From Oleispirillum sp963668495 (GTDB lineage Bacteria > Pseudomonadota > Alphaproteobacteria > Rhodospirillales > Rhodospirillaceae): a stretch of 64,000 nucleotides of DNA. The notes beneath the pieces are model-generated. The model saw only the letters and a program-made list of their open reading frames with translations, did no database searches and was not told where the DNA came from. Numbering within the stretch: the first letter of the stretch is position 1; each line of letters opens with the position of its first letter. Where the stretch lies: positions 2,728,001 to 2,792,000 of the forward strand of contig OY764545.1 of the NCBI GenBank assembly GCA_963668495.1. The letters run 5' to 3'. Of this stretch, positions 24,419-33,991 are shown one piece after another. The position numbers and the translations under genes were made by a program.

Positions 24419-25900
24419 ATGGCTGACATCAGTTTTAACCAAGTGCCGCTGGATATTTTCCGCCCCGGCATTTACATGGAAATCGACCCGACACTTGCAA
24501 AAACAGGACTGCCCGTTTTCAAGCAACGCACTGCGATGTTTGGTCCGCTCGGCACGCTGGCCGGAGCCGTGCAAAACAAGGTCTATCAGGTCATTACCAA
24601 GCTTGAAGCCTTGGCACTGTTCGGCGCAGATAGCCCGCTTGTGGCGATGGTTGAAAAGTTCCGCAAAGTCAACCCGTATCAAGAACTGCTGGTTATTGCA
24701 CAAGGGGAAAATCCCGCCGGGCAACAAGCCTCATTGCAAAGCACCTTTGAAGGCACAGCAACCGAAAGCACGACACAGCCGTTCTATATCAATGCCAAAC
24801 GCTACACCATCGGCATTGATACGGGCGACACAGCCGCCGATGTGGCCGGAAATTTGGTAACAGTGCTGAACAATGACACCACTTGCCCGGTTACGGCCAG
24901 CAATACCGGGGCAGTTCTGACCCTGACCTATAAGCACAAGGGCGAAATGGGGAATGAGGTCATTTTCCGCACAGCCCATTACCTTGGCGAAAATGGCACT
25001 GCCGGACTGACTATGCCGGAAGGTAACCTTTCTAACGGCTCGGGCAACCCAGACCTTTCCCCGGCGATTGATGCTTTGGACGATTTGACCCAATACCAAG
25101 GTTTTGTTTCGCCGTACACGGACACCGTAAATCTTAATCTGTTGCGTTCCGAATTGGACACCCGATGGGGGCCATTGTCCGCTTTGGACGGGCGTGTATT
25201 CCACGCGCACCGTTCCGGGATTGCCGATATTGTCACCTTTGCCAAGGGTCGCAATTCACAGCACGAGGTCTGTGTCGATTGGTGCAATGACGCCCTGTCT
25301 GCTCCGTGGGAAGTCTCCGCCAGTTTTGCCGCCAACATTATGTATTTTGGTACGATTGATCCGGCACGGCCATTCCAGACTTTGGAACTGGTTGATATCG
25401 TTGGCGCACCGGAAGGCAAACGCCGCCGCACCGATGAAAACGAGACCTTGCTGCGTGGGGGTGTCTCTTCCCTGACCGTTGGCGTAGATGGAAAAGTCCG
25501 CATTGAACGGGCTGTAACCACCTATAGCCAGACGGCAAATGGGGCAGAAGATACCGCCTATAAATCCCTCAATACGGTCATGATCATGAGCTATTACCGC
25601 CGCTCTGTGATCAATCGTTTCCAGATCAAATTCCCACGCCACAAGCTGGCAACCAACGGCCATCCGGCATCTGGATTTGCCGGAAATGTTGTGACGCCGG
25701 AAACGGCAGAAACCGAATTCCTCGCTCACTATCAGTTGATGGTTGAGGCGGGAATTATGGATGACTACGACGGCTATAAGGCCGATCTGCTGTCGAACAA
25801 AAACACGCAAGTACGTGGGCGTCTGGATGTGTTCGACCAACCGCGCCCGATTGACCAACTTCACCAACTTGCGGTGCGCTCTGCGTTCCGCCTGATCTAA
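24419..25900 (+). CDS. Contractile tail sheath protein (Mu gpL-like)
   Basis: A 493-residue sheath subunit. The N-terminal 'ISFNQVPLDIFRPGIYMEID' and central RTAHYLGENGTAGL, plus the C-terminal conserved domain with KFPRHKLATNGHP and DVFDQPRPIDQLHQLAVRS, match Mu/P2-type sheaths. It makes this phage a myovirus. The tube gene follows after 13 bases with AGGAGG. Confidence 0.93.
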   Translation: MADISFNQVPLDIFRPGIYMEIDPTLAKTGLPVFKQRTAMFGPLGTLAGAVQNKVYQVITKLEALALFGADSPLVAMVEKFRKVNPYQELLVIAQGENPAGQQASLQSTFEGTATESTTQPFYINAKRYTIGIDTGDTAADVAGNLVTVLNNDTTCPVTASNTGAVLTLTYKHKGEMGNEVIFRTAHYLGENGTAGLTMPEGNLSNGSGNPDLSPAIDALDDLTQYQGFVSPYTDTVNLNLLRSELDTRWGPLSALDGRVFHAHRSGIADIVTFAKGRNSQHEVCVDWCNDALSAPWEVSASFAANIMYFGTIDPARPFQTLELVDIVGAPEGKRRRTDENETLLRGGVSSLTVGVDGKVRIERAVTTYSQTANGAEDTAYKSLNTVMIMSYYRRSVINRFQIKFPRHKLATNGHPASGFAGNVVTPETAETEFLAHYQLMVEAGIMDDYDGYKADLLSNKNTQVRGRLDVFDQPRPIDQLHQLAVRSAFRLI

Positions 25901-25913
25901 GGAGGCCTGAATT

Positions 25914-26276
25914 ATGGCACTTTTTGGCACCGCTGTTGTCACCTGTGACGGTCAGGAATTGCCGACAATTGAAGGTACGGCAACCCTGACCCTTGGATTG
26001 AAAACAGGCAAGGCTCGGAAAAGCCCGCGCGGCTTTTTAGGGGCGTCCTCTATCGTCAACCTGTCCACATTGAAAGTGGATGTAAACGCCACGGACGACT
26101 TTGACCCGGAGGCCTTTGAAGCACCGAAAGAAGTCTCGTGCCGCTTCACTGATATTGATGGCGTCAAGAAATACGTCATTGCGAAAATGGTCATGACCGC
26201 AGACCCGGAACTGTCTGACGGTGAGGACAGCAAATGGACCATCAACTTTGAAGGCTCGAAAGCGGAGAAAGTCTGA
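25914..26276 (+). CDS. Tail tube protein (Mu gpM-like)
   Basis: A 120-residue protein with the Mu/Hcp-like tube fold: LPTIEGTATLTLGLKTGKA, then KVDVNATDDFDPEAF, then MTADPELSDGEDSKW. It polymerises inside the sheath. AGGAGG upstream of the ATG. The TGA stop shares a base with the next ATG. Confidence 0.9.
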   Translation: MALFGTAVVTCDGQELPTIEGTATLTLGLKTGKARKSPRGFLGASSIVNLSTLKVDVNATDDFDPEAFEAPKEVSCRFTDIDGVKKYVIAKMVMTADPELSDGEDSKWTINFEGSKAEKV

Positions 26277-26713
26277 TGTCAGAACAAGAAAAACAAACAC
26301 AGATAAATCCGTTAACTGACGGCGTTCTGCTGCAAAAACCGCTGGAAATCGGACAAAAAAGCTATACCCGCATCATTTTGCAAGTGCTGGATGCCGGGGC
26401 GGCTATGGACGCCACGGCGGACGGTGAAAAGGTCCGATTTGTCAAAAGTATGCCGATTGTCGTCGAAAGCCCGACGCTGATCACCGCACACCGCATCCGG
26501 CGGCAAATCCGCCGTCTGGAAACAAACGACGGTGAAACTTTGCAAGGGCCGCTGCCCTATGAAGACCTGCGGCGATTATCAGAGCCGGACTATCTGACAC
26601 TGGTTGCATTGACCGACCAGTTGGACACATTCCGCATTGAAAAAGAACTGGACAACAAGCCGGGGCGAGACACTGCCGACGCCGGAGCAGGTTCTGACGG
26701 CGTTGGCGTTTAA
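26276..26713 (+). CDS. Tail assembly chaperone, short form (Mu gp41-like)
   Basis: A 145-residue tail chaperone. It contains KSMPIVVESPTLITAHRIRR and the 'LPYEDLRRLSEPDYLTLVALT' stretch, and ends in a low-complexity GRDTADAGAGSDGVGV tail, which is what an unshifted end looks like. A second reading runs on from inside the gene in the -2/+1 frame, so a longer form is probably also made, as in Mu and lambda (G/GT). Confidence 0.85.
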   Translation: MSEQEKQTQINPLTDGVLLQKPLEIGQKSYTRIILQVLDAGAAMDATADGEKVRFVKSMPIVVESPTLITAHRIRRQIRRLETNDGETLQGPLPYEDLRRLSEPDYLTLVALTDQLDTFRIEKELDNKPGRDTADAGAGSDGVGV

Positions 26714-26894
26714 CCGGGTCGCCCCCGGTTGGCTGTCCGGCCACGCTTTGCGCCGCTGGCGTGATGATCTGGACGACATGGTTTTGAACCTGTCCAAACA
26801 TACACACACCAGCCTGACGGACATTCGCAACATGCCCGTCTGGCAAATTATCCGATACCTGCAACGTTTGGCGAAACAGGCACCAACCACATGA
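26637..26894 (+). CDS. Frameshift extension of the tail assembly chaperone
   Basis: This frame has no ribosome site and only a TTG near 26637. After about 26664 it reads a coherent chaperone C-terminus: GETLPTPEQVLTALAFNR, WLSGHALRRWRDDLDDMV and MPVWQIIRYLQRLAKQ. It is likely made only as a fusion with the upstream chaperone by slipping -2 at GGGGCGA (26662-26668), moving from GGG at 26663 to GGC at 26664. A -2 shift has been reported for the same gene in Mu. It precedes the tape measure gene. Confidence 0.7.
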   Translation: MKKNWTTSRGETLPTPEQVLTALAFNRVAPGWLSGHALRRWRDDLDDMVLNLSKHTHTSLTDIRNMPVWQIIRYLQRLAKQAPTT

Positions 26895-28792
26895 GCGATT
26901 TTGACGTACAGTCCCGCGTAGACCTAGAAGGCAATCTTATCCCGCAATCCAAACGGATGGCCGGGGCGGTTGCCGGGCTTGCGTCAAAATCTGCCCGCAG
27001 TTTTCGGGCTATGCGTTCTGCCGCGTCCATGGCGTCGAAAGGCATCGACCGTCTTGGAAATCGTTACACTGGCCTTGCTTCTGCCATGGTCACAGGCAGC
27101 ATGGCACGCGGCATTATCACACTGGACAAACAGCTTAAACACCTTGAGGTCCGCATGGACCTGACCGCAGAACAGGCGGCAAAACTCAAGGAAAATCTGT
27201 TTGAAGTTTCCAATCACCGGGCAGTCCGTATGGATGTGTCCGAATTGGTGGCAGGCGTCACGCAGATTGTTGAGCTTACGGGCGACATGCAATTTGCCCA
27301 AGACAACATGATGAATATGGGCGTAGCCGCCCGTTCGTCTGGTGCCGCAGTGGCAGACATCGCCACGGTCATTGCAAATTTACGCAAAATCGGCATTACA
27401 AGCGCTGAAGGCATCAATGCCGCCCTGACAAAGTTGATTGCCCAAGGTGACAAAGGTTCCGTCGGGTTTGCCCAATTGGCTGCGGAATTTGGCCCCTTGG
27501 CATCGCAGATGAAAGGGTTCGGGCTTGAAGGTCAGTCCGCCTTGGATTTCCTCGGCGCGGTTATGCAGACCACCCAGAACACCACAGAAAGCGCGGCGGA
27601 AACGGGGACAGCTATTACGGCACTGTTCAAGGACATTGATAGCAAAGGTGCCCAATACGCCAAACGTGGCATTAAGCTGTTTGATGAAAATGAAAACCGT
27701 CGGGCAGTTGATGATATTTTGAAAGACCTGTTTGCCCGGATTAGCAAAATTGAAGGCAAAACCGGGCAAAATATCGCCTTGCGGTCTATGTTCGGCGATG
27801 AAAGTTTCAAGGCTGTTACACAGCTTTGGACGGATTATCAAAAAGACGGTGATTTTACCATGCTCAACAGCCTGCAAAACATGCAGGTCGGCAGCGGTGA
27901 AATGCGCCAAGACGCCATTGAACAAACCAAGACATTCGCCGTTGCACTGGAAACTTTGACCTCTGCCAGTACCCGCTTTGCGGATGCGAAGTTGTCCAAA
28001 CCTATTCAGGAACTGGCTGACGCGATCACAACCCTATCAAGTGAAGACCTATCCGATGTTTTCGACTTTGCCGGGGATGCGGCCATGGCGGCGGCGGGTA
28101 TTTGGGCGGTCAACAAAGCCATGCGTGGCACGGCGGCAGGCATTCGTTTTGTTCAAGGTTTACGCCGTGGCAGCGGTGCAGGCGGCAAAGCTGCCGGGGC
28201 TTTGGCCTCGGCTTCTGCCACACCCGTCATTGTTACCAATTGGCCTGCCGGAAGCGGCGGCAGTTGGTCCGGTATGTCCGGCAAGAAAAGCCGTAAACCT
28301 ATTGCAGGTCGTCGGCTGTCTCTGTCCAGCAATGTCGGACGCCTTGCAAATTTAGGGAAATTTGCCCGTGGCGTAGGTCCGCTGTCCGCCATCTTGGGTG
28401 CGGTTAATATGGGTTCGGCTTTGATGGACGGCGACATGCGTGGCATTGCTGGCGGTGTCGGTTCCATGGGCGGCGCATGGGGTGGTGCGGCTGCTGGTGC
28501 AGCTCTTGGTTCTATTATTCCGGGGATCGGCACGGCTATTGGCGGGCTGGTTGGTGCCGGGTTGGGCGGTATCCTTGGTGATAGTGCTCTGACCGGGCTA
28601 TTTGACTTGCTGAACACACCAGCGACGACCACACCAGCTACGCCGCAACCGGACAAAAACAACGAACAAACTCTAGCCGCATTGGGGCAAATGACGGCCG
28701 CTCTGGAAGACAACACCCGCACCATGCAAAGCACAGCCCGGCGTAGTAACCGGGGCCATGGAGATATTGGCGCAATGGGAGGGATGCCGTAA
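26891..28792 (+). CDS. Tail tape measure protein (Mu gp42-like)
   Basis: A 633-residue tape measure that sets tail length. The first 400 residues are helical with the phage tail tape measure domain (MDVSELVAGVTQIVELTGD and IATVIANLRKIGITSAEG). A glycine-rich membrane-like region near residues 520-575 (WGGAAAGAALGSIIPGIGTA) may insert into the host membrane during DNA entry. The start overlaps the chaperone extension, and the stop shares TAATG with gene N. Confidence 0.92.
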   Translation: MSDFDVQSRVDLEGNLIPQSKRMAGAVAGLASKSARSFRAMRSAASMASKGIDRLGNRYTGLASAMVTGSMARGIITLDKQLKHLEVRMDLTAEQAAKLKENLFEVSNHRAVRMDVSELVAGVTQIVELTGDMQFAQDNMMNMGVAARSSGAAVADIATVIANLRKIGITSAEGINAALTKLIAQGDKGSVGFAQLAAEFGPLASQMKGFGLEGQSALDFLGAVMQTTQNTTESAAETGTAITALFKDIDSKGAQYAKRGIKLFDENENRRAVDDILKDLFARISKIEGKTGQNIALRSMFGDESFKAVTQLWTDYQKDGDFTMLNSLQNMQVGSGEMRQDAIEQTKTFAVALETLTSASTRFADAKLSKPIQELADAITTLSSEDLSDVFDFAGDAAMAAAGIWAVNKAMRGTAAGIRFVQGLRRGSGAGGKAAGALASASATPVIVTNWPAGSGGSWSGMSGKKSRKPIAGRRLSLSSNVGRLANLGKFARGVGPLSAILGAVNMGSALMDGDMRGIAGGVGSMGGAWGGAAAGAALGSIIPGIGTAIGGLVGAGLGGILGDSALTGLFDLLNTPATTTPATPQPDKNNEQTLAALGQMTAALEDNTRTMQSTARRSNRGHGDIGAMGGMP

Positions 28793-30087
28793 TGGACCTT
28801 TCCCAATATATGCAGGCGTCATTCCGAGGTGTGGAGTTCCACGTGGCAAAATCCACCCTGCGCATTGCCCACAATCTGGATAAAAAAAGCTACCCCTATA
28901 AAACCCGTGGCTTGGTCACGGATATGAGCGTTGCAGATGATGTATTTACCCTGCCGATTTTCCTGATGGGCGATGATGTTTTGCAGCGTCGGTTGCGGCT
29001 GGAAGATGCGTTCCGCGTCCTCGGCCCCGGTGAACTGGTTCATCCGACACGCGGCCCAATGCAGGTCTGTGTCGAAAGCGCATCCGGTGATGAGTTGATG
29101 ACCGAATTCGGCATTGCTGATTACACAGTGACATTCGTTCTGGCCGGAGATAAGGCTTCCCCGGCTGTGCGTCTGGATACCCAAGCCGCCGCCCTAACTG
29201 CCGCCGATGATGCGGAATTTGCCTGCATTGCCGGGTATAACTTTGACGTTCAAAGTGTGGATGATGCGAATGCCGTTGATGCGGATGCGGTGATTAAGGC
29301 CACCGTCCAACTTGCACAATTTGCCCGCAATCTGACCCCGGCGCAATTGCAGGATATGGCCTTTGACACGGCTGTATCTGTTGGCACTGGCTTTGCTGCC
29401 TTGGCGATTAGCAAAGTCGCACCGGCAATCGTGGGCCGGGCCTTCTCCATTGCGGGTTCCGTTGCAGAATATTTCGGCGGTTCACCTGAAGGCGTTGCGG
29501 CCTTTGTCGGCACTTTAAGCACCTATGGCGGTGCCGCTTGGCAGATTGTCAATGCATTTACATCCGGCAGCACCACAGCCACCAGCACGGCTCAAAGCCG
29601 CTTGCGGCAAATTACGCCCGTACTGACTGAAAGCGGGCTTTGGATGGCTGCCGATAATTCCGTCATGTCGGACAATAACCAAAATACAGCACGCGTAGCG
29701 CAAAGCCTGTTTGATGCGGTTACAGTGACCGCCGCCCGCTCTGCCATCACGACGACAAACTACAGCAGTCTTAACCAAGCCCTTGAGGTGCGCGACACGG
29801 TGACGGCAGCCCTGTCTCAAGCGTCCATGGCAACAACCAGCGATGACCCGGTGCAACAAAATACCCGCCGGGCTGCATTGCGCGGGCTGCGCTCCAGCGT
29901 CAACCGGGATTTATCCGAACGGGCTGCCGATTTGCCTATCCTGACAGAAACCGAATTGCAGGCCGCCACATCTCGCCGCGCCGCATCCTATCGCCTGACG
30001 GACACATTGGACGGTCTCAACGCCAACCCTACCCGCCGCCCGATATTCATTCCGGCGGCAGAAAAAATCTATTATCGGAAGGCATGA
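28792..30087 (+). CDS. DNA circularisation protein N (Mu gpN-like)
   Basis: A 431-residue protein of the gpN family: YMQASFRGVEFHVAKSTL at the N-terminus, FTLPIFLMGDDVLQRRLRLE, and LGPGELVHPTRGPMQV. Mu N is carried in the virion, binds and circularises injected DNA and also joins tail assembly. Placed between tape measure and baseplate P as usual. Confidence 0.92.
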   Translation: MDLSQYMQASFRGVEFHVAKSTLRIAHNLDKKSYPYKTRGLVTDMSVADDVFTLPIFLMGDDVLQRRLRLEDAFRVLGPGELVHPTRGPMQVCVESASGDELMTEFGIADYTVTFVLAGDKASPAVRLDTQAAALTAADDAEFACIAGYNFDVQSVDDANAVDADAVIKATVQLAQFARNLTPAQLQDMAFDTAVSVGTGFAALAISKVAPAIVGRAFSIAGSVAEYFGGSPEGVAAFVGTLSTYGGAAWQIVNAFTSGSTTATSTAQSRLRQITPVLTESGLWMAADNSVMSDNNQNTARVAQSLFDAVTVTAARSAITTTNYSSLNQALEVRDTVTAALSQASMATTSDDPVQQNTRRAALRGLRSSVNRDLSERAADLPILTETELQAATSRRAASYRLTDTLDGLNANPTRRPIFIPAAEKIYYRKA

Positions 30088-31151
30088 TCATGACAAAGAA
30101 TCCGGTAGACCTTTATTGTAACGGGCAAATCTGGGGCGAATGGACAGCGGCAACCGTCACCAAATCCATAGACGCGGTTTTCGGTGAGGCAACGCTGGAA
30201 CTGACCCGTCAGAAAGACAGCAGCCCCGATAGCATTCCTAGCGTATCCCGTGATGATGCTTGTCGGCTGGAATTGCGCGGCAATGCTTTGATTAACGGCC
30301 TTGTCACGGCTCGCAATCTCGATATGGACGCGGGCGGCTTTGATATGGATGTGACCATCCGTGACAAGACGGCCCTGTTGTTCAAAGGCTGCGTCATGAA
30401 CATTCCGGCAGAATGGGCAAACCAGAAAGCCGAGGCCATCATCCGTGACATTTGCACACCGTTTGGTGTGGCTGTTCGTGCCTTGGTCGATACAGGTGCG
30501 CCGTTTGTCAAGTTCACCGGGAAACCGGGCGAAACCGCACAGAAAATGATAGAGCGCATTTGCCGTCATCGTGCCTTGCTATTTTTTGCCGATGCAAACG
30601 GCGGCCTGATCCTGACCACTGCCGCAAGCGCACCGCTGTTAAGTGACAATATTGTTTTTGGTAAAGGCGGCAACGCAACGGCCATGTCGCTCAAGGAAAC
30701 CACCGATAACCGCCATAATGAATATGTCTGTCGCACTCAATCAGTGGGTAGTGATTGGGGGGCGTCCAATCATACCAAGGTCGAAGGCCGCGCCTTCGAT
30801 AAAGGTATTAAAACCTATTGTCCGCAAGTCATCATCGCCGATGAGCCGGGCGACACCGACGCCATGAACGAATTGGCCGTCACGACTGCCGCCATCAACG
30901 CGGCCCGTGCTAATGAGCGAACCTATACCGTTCCCGGTTGGACCCTCAAAAGCGGGCAATTTTGGCCGATCTGTGCCCGTGTTCCCGTACGTGATGCTGT
31001 TACTGGCCTTAACCGTGAACTGTTGATCAAGCGGGCAGTGTTCAAACTCAACCACAACAAGTCTGAAGAGACGCTTTTAAGTGTTGTTGACCCCAAGGGC
31101 TACACCATGCGCGCCGAACCGGAAGACACAGGCGACGGGAGTGTCTGGTGA
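30084..31151 (+). CDS. Baseplate hub protein P (Mu gp44-like)
   Basis: A 355-residue baseplate hub protein (Mu gpP, related to P2 gpD and T4 gp27). It has VDLYCNGQIWGEWTAATVTKS at the start and 'TGKPGETAQKMIERICRHRALLFF' in the centre. 'PGWTLKSGQFWPICARVPVRD' and TLLSVVDPKGYTM close it. ATG at 30084 overlaps the gene N stop; a second ATG is at 30090. Confidence 0.9.
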   Translation: MIMTKNPVDLYCNGQIWGEWTAATVTKSIDAVFGEATLELTRQKDSSPDSIPSVSRDDACRLELRGNALINGLVTARNLDMDAGGFDMDVTIRDKTALLFKGCVMNIPAEWANQKAEAIIRDICTPFGVAVRALVDTGAPFVKFTGKPGETAQKMIERICRHRALLFFADANGGLILTTAASAPLLSDNIVFGKGGNATAMSLKETTDNRHNEYVCRTQSVGSDWGASNHTKVEGRAFDKGIKTYCPQVIIADEPGDTDAMNELAVTTAAINAARANERTYTVPGWTLKSGQFWPICARVPVRDAVTGLNRELLIKRAVFKLNHNKSEETLLSVVDPKGYTMRAEPEDTGDGSVW

Positions 31152-31789
31152 TGCGTATGGAAGACCTGACAGCAACGCTTAAAGACATTGGCCTGCGCAT
31201 CCGTCTGTTGTTTACCCGTGCTGTAGTAACGCTGGTCTACAAAGACGAAGCTGGAAAGATGCAAACCTTGCAAGTTGCCAATGGCTTTATCGGCACGTCC
31301 GACGGTGTGGAACACGCCCAAGCCTATGGCATGGCTGCACAGCCTATGCCGGGGGCAGAGGCTTATCTGGCCGCCGTTGCCGGACATCAGGCACAGTTGG
31401 TTGCGGTGATTGTCGGCGATCCGCGTTCCCGGCCCGTCAATCTAAAGCCGGGCGAAGTTGTTCTCTGGTCGGTGCATGGACAAACAGTCTGGTTAAAAAA
31501 TACGGGCGAAATACATATAGACGCCCCGGCCCCGATCACCGCCACCGCGCCGGAAGTCAACGTCATCACCACCACGGCCAAAGTCCAAGCCGACACCGTA
31601 GGCGTGGACGCGACCACCGTTGATGTGACTGCCGAAACCTCTCGGATTTCCGGCGGCGGCATGGTTCTGGGCGATGGCGAAGACGCGCAACCCATAGCCC
31701 GTGTCGGTGACATGGTGCAGGTCGGTTCCGGCTCATCCGCCGGAATGTGGCCCATTGTTTCAGGTTCAAATTTTGTGAGTGCGTCATGA
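31148..31789 (+). CDS. Baseplate spike protein V (Mu gp45-like)
   Basis: A 213-residue spike protein. The OB-fold N-terminal part runs to VVGDPRSRP-like VIVGDPRSRPVNLKPGE, followed by the repetitive beta-helix VNVITTTAKVQADTVGVDA that forms the membrane-piercing needle. The C-terminus may bind metal in mature spikes. ATGA-type overlap with P. Confidence 0.9.
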   Translation: MMRMEDLTATLKDIGLRIRLLFTRAVVTLVYKDEAGKMQTLQVANGFIGTSDGVEHAQAYGMAAQPMPGAEAYLAAVAGHQAQLVAVIVGDPRSRPVNLKPGEVVLWSVHGQTVWLKNTGEIHIDAPAPITATAPEVNVITTTAKVQADTVGVDATTVDVTAETSRISGGGMVLGDGEDAQPIARVGDMVQVGSGSSAGMWPIVSGSNFVSAS

Positions 31790-32268
31790 GAGATATCGTC
31801 TTTACAGATAGCTATGACTGGCAGGTTAAAAACGGTGATCTGGTGATCGGTGACGGCCTGCTGACATTGCACATCAACGCAATTTTTCGTGATGGTCGTG
31901 CGCCCGTTGATGATCCGCGCTTACAGCCGGGTGAGGATCGGCGCGGCTATTGGGCAAAGGCTCTTTTGCCCGATGCACCGGACGGGTCACTATTGTGGCT
32001 TATCCGCCGCGAAAAAATCACACCTGCGAAACCGACAGAGGTCGCCCGCTGCCTCCAAAATGCCTGCGCTTTCATGATCGACGAAACCAGCGGCCCGGCG
32101 GCGGATGTGGTGCGGGTGGAAGCCATAGCCGAAAAGGACAGCAATGTCCGGGGCCGTATTGTCGCATCTTTGACTACGTACCTTTCCAACGGCCAGCCGC
32201 CACTCAGAACCGAGTTCATTTATGACCCGGAAAACAATGATTACAGATTGAAGGAGGTCAGCCGATGA
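31786..32268 (+). CDS. GP46 baseplate wedge protein (Mu gp46-like)
   Basis: A 160-residue protein of the GP46 family, with WQVKNGDLVIGDGLLTLHIN, then DRRGYWAKALLPDAPDGSLLW-like text and REKITPAKPTEVAR. It joins the spike and the J wedge in the baseplate. The ATG overlaps the V stop. Confidence 0.9.
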   Translation: MRDIVFTDSYDWQVKNGDLVIGDGLLTLHINAIFRDGRAPVDDPRLQPGEDRRGYWAKALLPDAPDGSLLWLIRREKITPAKPTEVARCLQNACAFMIDETSGPAADVVRVEAIAEKDSNVRGRIVASLTTYLSNGQPPLRTEFIYDPENNDYRLKEVSR

Positions 32269-33374
32269 CTTGGGACATTTTGCCACTGGCTGACCGTGAA
32301 AAACGCTTACGCGGCAACATTGCCGCCGGGCTAAAACTGCCCGAAGCCCCGCACGATTTGTCAAATATAGCTGTGCTGTCTTCTGAGGTCTCAGCAGAAA
32401 TTGACGGTGCGCACCAGCACATTGCCTATGAAGCCAAGCAACGCTTTACTACCGACGCAGACCGGGACGGCTTGATTGATATCGGCAAGGGCTACGGCAT
32501 GGCCCCACATGCGGCACAGGCCGCAAAGCTGGCCGTGACAATCACCGGGATTAATGCTTCTGAATTGTCCGCCGCCGCCAAATTGCAGCATAGCTCAGGC
32601 TTGGTATTCACCACAGACGCACTGGCAAGCATCAACGGTGCAACGGCCAGTGTTGCCGTGACCGCCGAACAAACCGGGATTTCGGGCAATTTAGCGGCTG
32701 GTACAACGCTGACCTTTGTCAATCCGTCTGCGGGTATCGAAAAAACCGCAACCGTGACAGAGATTTTGTCCGAAGGCCGGGACATAGAAGAAACCGAAGC
32801 CTTCCGCGCCCGCCTGCGTTTTCGTGAACTTTACCCGCCTATGGGTGGCAATGAAGCCGATTATATTCGTTGGGCTATGGAAGTTCCCGGTGTCACCCAT
32901 GTTTGGGTAACCCCTAATGCCATGGGTCTCGGCACCGTATCCGTACGGATTGCCGCCTATGATGATCTGGCCGGGCCGTTGCCGACAGAAACCATGCGTC
33001 AAGCCGTCGCCGATCATATTGGCAGTCATATTGATGACGTTACAGGTATGCGGGTTGGTCGTCCGTCGGGGGCTGATGTGTACGTGATCATCCCGGAACT
33101 GTTGCCCATTGATCTGGAATTTTCCCGGCTTATCCCGTCCGATGAAAAAACTGTCGCGGCACTGGCAGCAAAGGTCGCGGCATTACTCCGCACCATAGGC
33201 CAGCCAAACGGCACCATTCGCCATAGTTGGATTACAGGCGCGATTAGCAACACCGTAGGCGAAGATTACCACACCCTGACAGCCCCGGCGGCAGATGTGA
33301 TGTGTGGTGTCAATCAATTGCCTATTTTGAACAGCATCAAATCGGGTGCTGGTGTGTTGTGGAGCCGGACATGA
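32265..33374 (+). CDS. Baseplate protein J (Mu gp47-like)
   Basis: A 369-residue baseplate J family wedge protein (T4 gp6-related). Typical features are the N-terminal LSNIAVLSSEVSAEIDGAH, a repeated beta domain with NINGA-like ASINGATASVAVTAEQTG, then EETEAFRARLRF and YPPMGGNEADYIRWAMEVPG. Overlaps both neighbours by four bases. Confidence 0.93.
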   Translation: MTWDILPLADREKRLRGNIAAGLKLPEAPHDLSNIAVLSSEVSAEIDGAHQHIAYEAKQRFTTDADRDGLIDIGKGYGMAPHAAQAAKLAVTITGINASELSAAAKLQHSSGLVFTTDALASINGATASVAVTAEQTGISGNLAAGTTLTFVNPSAGIEKTATVTEILSEGRDIEETEAFRARLRFRELYPPMGGNEADYIRWAMEVPGVTHVWVTPNAMGLGTVSVRIAAYDDLAGPLPTETMRQAVADHIGSHIDDVTGMRVGRPSGADVYVIIPELLPIDLEFSRLIPSDEKTVAALAAKVAALLRTIGQPNGTIRHSWITGAISNTVGEDYHTLTAPAADVMCGVNQLPILNSIKSGAGVLWSRT

Positions 33375-33988
33375 ACAAGCTGACCACGGATACAAAGGCC
33401 GAAGCCTACGCCCACAACATCACGCAAAGCCTGCCGCAAGGTGTGGCCTATCCGCGTGAAGGCGCAACCAACCGGGACAGTATCCTCGGTGCTGTTGCTC
33501 GTGAGTTTGCTCTTGTTGATGATGAAGCCGAACGCATGCGCGATGAAGGCAATCCGCGAACGGCCACCGCAATGCTGCCCGATTGGGAAAAGCAACTCGG
33601 CCTGCCCGAATGTGAACACCAAAAGGGCGGCACCTTGCAGGAACGTCGAGACCGAGCGCACGAGAAAAAAACCCGCATCGGCACCTTGAACCCGCGCGCC
33701 CTTGAAGAGCAAGCATTAGCCCTCGGCTACATAATTGAGATCATTGAACGGCGGCCATTTATCGGTGGCTTAAGCCGTGGCGGTGATCGCATCAGCGGCC
33801 CGCACACCTGCCGTTTGTGGTGGACAATCAAGGTCAAAAATACCCGCGTGACACGGTTCCGTGGAGGGCAAAGCACAGGCGGCGAACGCGTGACAACCTT
33901 CACCGCTGCCGACCCGTTGATTTGCCTGTTTAACCGTATAAACCACGCACATTTGAAACTGACATTCTCTTATGATGAAGGAGCCTAA
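33371..33988 (+). CDS. DUF2313 baseplate protein (Mu gp48/YmfQ-like)
   Basis: A 205-residue protein of the DUF2313 family: NITQSLPQGVAYPREGATNR near the start, DDEAERMRDEGNPRTA, and WEKQLGLPE. The C-terminal part has CRLWWTIKVKNT and CLFNRINHAHLKLTFSYD. It connects the baseplate to tail fibres. Confidence 0.9.
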   Translation: MNKLTTDTKAEAYAHNITQSLPQGVAYPREGATNRDSILGAVAREFALVDDEAERMRDEGNPRTATAMLPDWEKQLGLPECEHQKGGTLQERRDRAHEKKTRIGTLNPRALEEQALALGYIIEIIERRPFIGGLSRGGDRISGPHTCRLWWTIKVKNTRVTRFRGGQSTGGERVTTFTAADPLICLFNRINHAHLKLTFSYDEGA

Positions 33989-33991
33989 CCC

